A stretch of DNA of 64,000 nt from contig NC_092347.1 of assembly GCF_963676685.1 (NCBI RefSeq), forward strand, positions 90,088,592 to 90,152,591. Direction: 5' to 3'. A model generated the notes under the pieces. That model saw nothing but the letters and a program-made list of their open reading frames with translations, searched no databases and was not told the DNA's origin. The position numbers and the translations under genes are program-made. The stretch is from Mytilus edulis. Lineage: Eukaryota; Mollusca; Bivalvia; Mytilida; Mytilidae. Positions 58,084 through 64,000 of this stretch are shown one piece after another; positions within the stretch are counted from its first letter, which is position 1, and every line of letters starts with the position of its first letter.

Positions 58084-58480
58084 AATAGACCACTTTCGAG
58101 TTCATCCGTCACCGGCAAAAACTCGTCAATTATGCACGCCTTTATGACGTCATTTACCAGATAGAGGGGGTCGCCTGTATCCCTGCACTATTTACGTTCA
58201 TCAAGCGTCTTAGTGATCGTCTTTGTGCAGGATAAACTAGAAATAATGGTTGCTCTGTAGGTTCTTACTGACAATTCCCTAATGACAGCAGTGTTGATTG
58301 TCAATTTTGAGAATTCAATTTGCCGAACAATTCGTATAATATAGAATTATAGTTTTCCAACCACTCGCTCAACATTGGAAGGGAAGTGACGACGCCCCAA
58401 AACGCACAAATGACGGTGATAAAAGCGCGTATAATTGACGAGTTTTTTCCGGTGACGGATGAACTCGAAAGTGGTCTATT
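58084..58480. mobile_element. 397-bp palindromic MITE with long terminal inverted repeats
   Basis: The left end AATAGACCACTTTCGAGTTC continues through catccgtcaccgg and aaactcgtcaattat. The right end is the inverted copy (ataattgacgag, ccggtgacggatg, gaactcgaaagtggtctatt). The inverted arms span about 60-70 bases with few mismatches and continue weakly inward (tgacgtcattt / aaatgacgg). The flanking duplication is short, possibly TA. No coding capacity. Confidence 0.75.
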
Positions 58481-58635
58481 ATAAACTATAATTACCATGA
58501 CATCCTGTTTTGAAATGCTTTGGACAGGGTGTTACCAGATAACACAATTGTGTAGATGTACAGGTATTATTTGTTCTGCAAAACATTTCCCGTGAAAATT
58601 CATAGTGCTCCTGAAATTAATTGTCATACATATAT

Positions 58636-58641
58636 TTTATT
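58636..58641 (-). terminator. Possible AATAAA signal of the small Cys-peptide gene
   Basis: AATAAA on the minus strand, about 315 bases after the stop codon at 58957. Plausible but unproven 3' end; a minus-strand frame at 58674-58934 would then be 3' UTR. Confidence 0.3.
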
Positions 58642-58956
58642 AGTCTATTTACAGTACATTTACTAAATCTGATTTAAATAATAAGTGGTGAATTGCCAAT
58701 GTACAGTGTTAAAAAGTTTTGTAATGGCAAGCGACAATGTAAACCCAAACAGTTGATGTGAAAGGGATATTCAAATAGTACATAAAATACAACATAGAAA
58801 ACATAACTCCAAGCAAAATGAACCCAAAAAGGAATAGTCCTACTAAATATTAAAATAATAAAATTTCCACTATGCAACATCATTTCGTATCTGTTCATTC
58901 GTGCTCCTGATATATATGATAATGAAAGAAGCACCTTTTAAAATAAATATACAATA

Positions 58957-59058
58957 TTAGGTCAATGTCAGAAAAATATAAACTTTTTTGGATGAGGCTG
59001 ATAAATTGGGAGAGGGCGAGGTTCTACCGATTCCTTCCCCAGATTTGCGCCGAATACA
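58957..59058 (-). CDS. Small secreted Cys peptide gene, last coding exon
   Basis: Minus strand, acceptor tatattgcag before 59058 (phase 0), stop TAA at 58959-58957; 33 codons: CIRRKSGEGIGRTSPSPN then LSASSKKVYIFLTLT. Its first residue supplies the fourth cysteine, forming CRC with the end of the previous exon. Basic and Ser-rich. The intron to the previous exon (59059-60212) holds the GCTCACC-ended repeat. Confidence 0.55.
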   Translation of the reverse strand, partial: CIRRKSGEGIGRTSPSPNLSASSKKVYIFLTLT

Positions 59059-59490
59059 CTGCAATATAAATTAATACATTGAGAGCTATTTAAATTATAA
59101 AACCCTAAACGAACCCTTGATTGTGGAAAAAGTTATCCATGATGAAATTGACATTGCACAAAATATAGCTGTGTTACTATATTTAGAAAATAAATACAGC
59201 TAGTTGCAGTATAAATATAATAACATGGAAAAGGTTTCCAATCTCTTTAGTCTAGAGGATAATTTAATATATGTGAAGGGTGCAAGTATTTTGGTATCGT
59301 TTGTTTTTTTCGTTGTCATGAAGTATGTGGCTTCAAAGAGGGGACTATCAGTCCATGCAGTTTTGGCATGATACACATGATATTGTCTAACAGTATCAGT
59401 TGATTGTAAGTTTGCCTTGTTCTTATCATTAATTGTATTTAAACTGAGGTAAGAGAAATCCTAGTGTATTTGTTTCGTGTTGATTTCATT

Positions 59491-60085
59491 TTTAGCTCAC
59501 CTGGTCCTTGGCGTCCGTTGCCGTCCGTCGTCGGTCAACTTTTACAAAAATCTTCTCCTCTGAAACTACTCGGCCAAATTAAACCAAACCTGGCCTGAAT
59601 CATCCTTAGGGTATCTATTTTATAAAATGTATCCGATGACGCGGTTCGTCATTCTGAAACGTAAGCCTTATAGGATAAACATGTTCATAAAGTGTTCTTG
59701 GGTTGTTGTCCTTGACTTGTAATTTAGTTATTATCCTGAATATTGTAATATAAAAGTTGTTCAGCAAAATTAAAATCTACAAATAAGGCAACATAATCAA
59801 AATTGTCAATTGACCCCACAAAGAGGTTTTGCCCTTTAAAGTCATTGTTTTACAATTTTTGTAAATTTTTACAAAATATTTTCCTCTGAAACTACTGTGC
59901 CAAGTTCATTATAGATAGAAATAATTGTAAACAGTTATAATGTTCAGTAAAGTAAGATCTACAAACACATCACCATCACCAAATCAGAGTTCTGTCATGA
60001 ATTCTATTTTATCTATAATGTATGTCATTTGTTTGATATGCACATAGACCCAGGTGAGCGACACAGGCTCTTCAAAGCCTCTAGC
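59491..60085. mobile_element. About 0.6-kb repeat with inverted GCTCACCTGG ends
   Basis: Left end tttagctcacctgg followed by gcgtccgttgccgtccgtcg; right end acccaggtgagcgacacagg then aaagcctctag. Internal blocks include acttttacaaaaatcttctc and ctgaaactactcggccaaat. It resembles a repeat widespread in bivalves, from memory. Located in an intron of the small Cys-peptide gene. Non-coding. Confidence 0.65.
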
Positions 60086-60212
60086 TTTTCCTTCAAATAA
60101 TCGAAAACAACATTGTTGTATTTTTTTCTTTGTTGAGTAAATGTGGTGGCCAAACTCAATATTTTATGAAAACGCTTTAAATCATATTTATTCGTGTCTT
60201 AATCATCTTTAC

Positions 60213-60370
60213 CCTGCAGCTTGTTAAGTGATCTTCACAGTAACCTTCGGTATTAGCACACGCAGGATTGCTCCGTTTGTTTCTAGTCGGAACTTTAAGG
60301 AATGAGTATGCCTGACTTCGTTGTATTTTCCACGGTACTTCTACCGCTGCGTGGTTCGTGTTGGAAAATT
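60213..60370 (-). CDS. Small secreted Cys peptide gene, middle coding exon
   Basis: A 158-base minus-strand exon, acceptor acctttatag before 60370 (phase 1), donor TGCAGG/gtaaag at 60213/60212 (phase 0). It encodes FSNTNHAAVEVPWKIQRSQA, then YSFLKVPTRNKRSNPACANT and EGYCEDHLTSCR. NHA/A fits a signal-peptidase site, NKR/S a dibasic processing site. The cysteines continue into the last exon as C-x6-C-x6-C-x-C. I recognise no family; size, charge and processing sites suggest a secreted peptide (antimicrobial, hormone-like or shell-related). Confidence 0.6.
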
Positions 60371-60476
60371 CTATAAAGGTAAATTCATCGTAAGCAAAAT
60401 AGATATTGAAGATAAAAGATCGCCTATGTTATAAATATTTAGATATTATATTTTATAATAATTAAACTGAAATCTA

Positions 60477-60477
60477 T

Positions 60478-60508
<31 letters not shown>

Positions 60509-60510
60509 AT
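60477..60510. repeat. TA dinucleotide microsatellite
   Basis: Uninterrupted (ta)n run of about 20 bases with A-rich flanks, in an intron of the small Cys-peptide gene. Confidence 0.8.
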
Positions 60511-60775
60511 AAAGATCAAGGTCAATATACCACCAATGGCATCTCATATAACTACAAGTTTTAACATACCAAATTTGCTGCTTGCCGAAGTAAGGTGTTG
60601 CCTCTTAATTGTTCTTCAAAATACAAAACAAAAAGTATTTTAATAACTTTATATATTTAATAAACCTTGCAATATAGTTAATCGAGCACTGCATAAAAAT
60701 AATTGACAAACTTTCAGTTCATGGAAAAAAAACTTCTATAGTCCTGATATTATTGTATATATTAAAAACACTTAC

Positions 60776-60822
60776 CTATTAGGGTCAAGATAAACGCGTA
60801 ATGAGAAGGAAACATCGTGTCA
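60776..60822 (-). CDS. Small secreted Cys peptide gene, signal-peptide exon
   Basis: Minus strand; the ATG at 60815 lies seven bases after a possible acceptor (ctttcacag, exon from 60822), and the exon ends CTAATAG/gtaagt at 60776/60775 in phase 1. It encodes MFPSHYAFILTLI, hydrophobic from residue 6. Joined to the next exon the leader reads ...YAFILTLIEFSNTNHA, a plausible signal peptide of about 20 residues. With the two downstream exons the predicted precursor is 99 residues. An upstream noncoding exon is likely but not located. Confidence 0.55.
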
Positions 60823-61135
60823 CTGTGAAAGACAAAAATAACCAGGAATAAAATAAATTAGGAACAAAATGCTAATTGAATGGTTATTCTAAGATAAAAA
60901 TTATCCAACGAACACCATCTACATATGCCAAACAAAGTGAAATTGAATGACTTATGTATTGTTTAATACATTTTCCGAAAATATTTTGTTCAACAAATAT
61001 AACTTTATTACTAAATAAGTTTAAAAGTTATTACATTTTATCTTTATGTAATTTGTGATATTGTTAAAAGGTTTGCAAAAAGGCGTGCAAAAGCAGCGTA
61101 TTTTTGATACCCGGGCACGTCCACTTGTATTTTTG
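60823..61135. other. 5' flank of the small Cys-peptide gene
   Basis: AT-rich; no TATA box or donor that I would trust. Confidence 0.3.
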
Positions 61136-61139
61136 TCCT

Positions 61140-61500
61140 TCTGATGAGTCAAGCCTTTTTTTACTGATTTTTATAGTTCGTTCTTATGTTGTACTGTTAT
61201 ACAAATGTCCCAGGTTATGAGGAGGGTTGTCGCGCTGACATGTTAAACCTCGCCACATTATGTATGTACGTTTGTTTATAATGTGTTAAATATTTGTTTT
61301 TCGTTCATTTTTGTACATAAATTAGGCCATTAGTTTTCTCGTTTGAAGTGTTTTACATTGTCATTTCGGGGCCTTTTAAAACTGACTATGCGGTATTGAA
61401 TTTGCTCATTATTGAAGGCCGTACGGTGACCTATAGAGGTTAATGTCATTTTGGTCTTTTGTGGAGAGTTGTATCATTGGCAATCATACCACATCGTCTT
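61140..61500 (-). repeat. Interspersed repeat family R2, reversed, near full length
   Basis: Colinear with 10590-10960: tgtcccaggttatgagga, gttaaacctcgccacatta, tttgtacataaattaggcca, gtcatttcggggccttttaa, gaaggccgtacggtgaccta, ttggcaatcataccacatcg. Confidence 0.7.
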
Positions 61501-61609
61501 TTTTTTATATATATATACACCTATTTGTTTTTGACGCTATTTTGTCCTCAAAGATGTAATTGCAATTAGAAAGAAATTTTTTTTTTAAATAAAAAAAATC
61601 GAATGTGTT

Positions 61610-61880
61610 TATTGTCATACAAGTGAGAGGTTTATATGTATGCATCTGACTTTTATTATTATGCAAAAGAAAGAAAAAAAAGTCGTTTAAATAACAATTG
61701 AAAGTAATAGCAGGCTAGATATCTTTAACACCAGGTTTTATCCATCCTTTTCTGCATAAGGAAATGTATGTTCGAAGTCACGAATACGACAGGTTTTTTT
61801 TTCCATTCGATTGATGTGTTTGATCTTTTGGTTTTGCCATTTTAGAAAGAACTTTCCGTCTTGAATATTGTTTCTTTCAG
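61610..61880 (+). repeat. Interspersed repeat family R1 with an internal insertion
   Basis: Starts gtcatacaagtgagaggttt as usual. About 95 foreign bases (from tatgtatgcatctgactttt to aagtaatagcagg) then separate it from its continuation ctagatatctttaacaccag, tttctgcataaggaaatgta, ttccattcgattgatgtgtt. Confidence 0.6.
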
Positions 61881-62277
61881 TTCGTTTTTTTTGTTGTTGT
61901 TATTTTGACTTCTTTTTATACTAAGGCAGAAGAAATTGTTGAAAATGTAGAATTTTTCAAAATTGATCAAGCTTAAGATCAATTACAATTTTGCAATTTC
62001 TTTTGTAAGGTATACCTCGTCAATAGTTGTCAAAGGATTTCTATAATTTAGAGAATGAACAGATCTAAAGCCTCGGTCATACCTTACCGGATAGCACGAA
62101 CGGACGCCTAATGGATGATATAAAAATTGTCCGTTGACAAAATTTGTATCCGTTTGGAGTCCGTTGATGTACTGACCGGATAAAACGTACGTGTAACGAA
62201 TGCATAACTAGTATATCAAGTCAACAGAAACTATATTCTTAGATATTTACGAACAACAGTTACTATCTAATATCTTT
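61881..62277. other. Spacer before the LINE remnant
   Basis: Contains the inverted pair ttgatcaagcttaagatcaa near 61962-61981 and a stretch with cggatagcacgaacggacg / ccggataaaacgtacgtg. No gene seen. Confidence 0.35.
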
Positions 62278-63929
62278 TTTGTAACAGGTGTTGTCCCAGA
62301 TGGTTGGCTGATTGGAAATATTAAACCGTTTTTCAAAAACAAAGGTGACAAAATGGACCCAAAAATTATAGACCAATCACAATTCTAAGCTGCCTTGGGA
62401 AACTAATTACTGCATTGAGTGAGTGATTAACTAAGTTCTCAGACGAATTTCTTATCTTGAACGAAAATCAATGTGGATTTCGTAAGGGCTATTCAACAAC
62501 CGATAATTTGTTTATAATTTTTAACATTTTTTAAATTCTAAAAAACAAAAACAAAAAAATTGATTTTGAAAAAGCTTTCGACAAAGTTTGGTGGGATGGA
62601 CTATGGTACAAGTTGCTAGTACAATGTAACGGTAACATATATAATATAATTGTTTTAAAATATGTATAACGGTACAAAGTCTTGTATTTCTTATAATGAT
62701 TGTAAGTCAGAATTTTTCCCATGAAGTAACGGGGTACGCCAAAGGGAAAACTTGTCCCCATTTCTTTCCGCCTTATTCATGAACGACCTCGGGTCATATT
62801 TATCAAACTGTAACTTAGATGGTCTTAAAACTAAAACTAACGAAATTGAAATCAAACTAAATACATATTTGAAATTATTTGTAATTGTATATGCTGATGA
62901 TACTGTGCTAATGGCAGAATCAGCTGCAGATCTCCAAAGGTAACTTGACTCATTTCAAGATTATTGTACTTTATGGAAACTGAAAGTAAATGCTGATAAA
63001 AGTAAAATCATGGTTTTTTCTAAAGGAACACTTCCAAGAAACCTAAATATAAACGGAACAGAATTAGAAATAGTGAATAGTTTTAATTATCTAGGGATAG
63101 ACTTAGCTAGAAGTGGGAATTTTAAGAAAGCGAAACAGTCCATAGCTAATAAACCTACGAAGGCTTTCTACGAGGTTCTAAAATTATGCAGAAACCACGG
63201 CCGGACTTTCAATCAAAACGCAACTAGAATTATTAGATAAAATGATAAAGCCTATTATATTGTATGGGTGCGAAGTTTGGGGTTTTAGCAATAACGAAAT
63301 AATCTAAAAAAGTCCACCAAAAATTTTGCAAATTGCTTTTACATTTAAAATCTTCTGCACCATCGTATATGGTATATGGCAAACTTGGAAGATATCCTCT
63401 GATAATTGACATAAAAAATAGAATGATATCATTCTGGGGTAAAATTCTTTCTTGAAAGGAGTCAAAATTGTTAAAAATTGTCTATAACTTATGTTTTCAA
63501 TTGTCATTTGTAAATGGAGAAAAAAAAATTATGGTTAGATAACATAAAATATATTATATTTTGAATGAATGTGGCTTAACATATATTTGGAATTCACAAA
63601 CTTTTATTAACTTGAGTTGGCTACGTCTTACAGTTTGTAGAAACCTTAAAGATCAATTTGAACAGAATTGGCACTTACTGTTAGAAGAATCACCAAAAGC
63701 TGTAAATTACAAAGTATTTAAAGATAATTTTAGTTCTGAAGCTTATTTAGATATTTTAGATAACAAAAATCTTGTAGAATTTTGTAGATTTAGAACGACG
63801 AATCATAAATTACCCATTGAAGCTGGTAGATGGTTAAACACCAGCAGACAAAATAGAAACTGTGCTCTGTGTAAAAACAATGAACTCGGGGATGAATTTC
63901 ACTTTATTTTGGAATGCCGATTTTTTTAA
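62278..63929 (+). pseudogene. Degraded LINE (non-LTR retrotransposon) reverse transcriptase and C-terminal Cys/His motif
   Basis: Reverse-transcriptase blocks follow in order but in changing frames: GVVPDGWLIGNIKPFFKNKG, then NENQCGFRKGYSTTDNLF, DFEKAFDKVWWDGLWYKLL, LSALFMNDLGSYL, the catalytic VYADDTVLMAES (62888-62923), FNYLGIDLARSGNFKKA and, at the C-terminus, RFRTTNHKLPIEAGRW and CALCKNNELGDEFHFILEC. This is the order of a CR1/Jockey-type LINE ORF2. No endonuclease domain is visible upstream, and stops and frameshifts break the frame at least at 62387, 62640, 62942 and 63240, so it is an inactive 5'-truncated copy that runs to the window end. Confidence 0.8.
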
Positions 63930-64000
63930 CAGGAGAGGAAAAATTACATAGAAAAGTATAGCTATTCAAAAGCAAATATTTTAAAGTATAAATTATTAAT

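Noticed and set aside
58674-58934. 86-codon minus-strand frame with hydrophobic segments
   Set aside because: Lies just downstream of the stop of the small Cys-peptide gene, probably in its 3' UTR; no recognised domain.
58968-59058. Alternative reading of the last exon of the small Cys-peptide gene in phase 2 (tail ending PKKFIFF)
   Set aside because: The donor at 60213/60212 (AGG/gtaaag) leaves phase 0, and phase 0 gives an even number of cysteines and a stop at 58957.

Overview
This is eukaryotic, AT-rich, gene-sparse DNA. The genes are split into small phase-1 exons with GT-AG introns, and the window is full of several interspersed repeat families that I recognise as typical of marine mussels (Mytilus and relatives). 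The gene content also fits a bivalve: secreted Gly/Tyr/Trp-rich proteins with the look of shell-matrix or byssal proteins, an EGF/VWA extracellular-matrix-type protein, a PAN + C-type-lectin gene, Penelope-like and LINE retroelement remains, and many MITE-like elements. The species call is from memory of repeat and protein style, not from a search.

Layout. 0.7-3.6 kb (+): three exons of a PAN-like plus C-type lectin gene; its first exon may be a short signal-anchor ORF at 132. 6.1-8.8 kb (-): a secreted Gly/Trp-rich protein gene with a TATA box, a noncoding exon 1, a signal-peptide exon and a GGW-rich exon. 9-12 kb: repeats only. 12.66-13.25 kb and 17.2-17.8 kb (-): two copies of a terminal VWA exon inside a duplicated block of about 1.5 kb; the first copy has a one-base deletion. 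14.3-16.1 kb: a fragment of the later tandem unit and a 21-bp minisatellite. 18.7-43 kb (+): three copies (A, B, C) of one two-exon gene for a Gly-rich secreted protein. A and B are nearly identical tandem blocks of 8-9.5 kb and C is more diverged. Each has its own TATA box, noncoding exon 1 and intron of 2-3 kb. 45-56.7 kb (-): a multi-exon gene with seven EGF-like exons and one VWA domain split over two exons. It may begin at a TATA-box/signal-peptide exon near 56.5 kb. A Penelope-like reverse-transcriptase remnant sits in one intron. 58.9-60.8 kb (-): a previously hidden small gene for a secreted four-cysteine peptide of about 99 residues, built from three coding exons whose phases all agree. 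62.3-64 kb (+): a degraded LINE.

How it hangs together. Most recognisable products are secreted: Gly-rich structural proteins next to a matrix-type EGF/VWA protein, which suggests a locus for extracellular (shell or byssus) proteins shaped by tandem duplication and unequal exchange. The VWA exons at 12.7 and 17.2 kb lie on the same strand as the EGF/VWA gene and have the right phase to be its last exon. If so, the three Gly-rich genes would be nested in a large intron on the other strand. That is a hypothesis; the exons may equally be remnants of a separate copy. No rRNA, tRNA or CRISPR structure was recognised.
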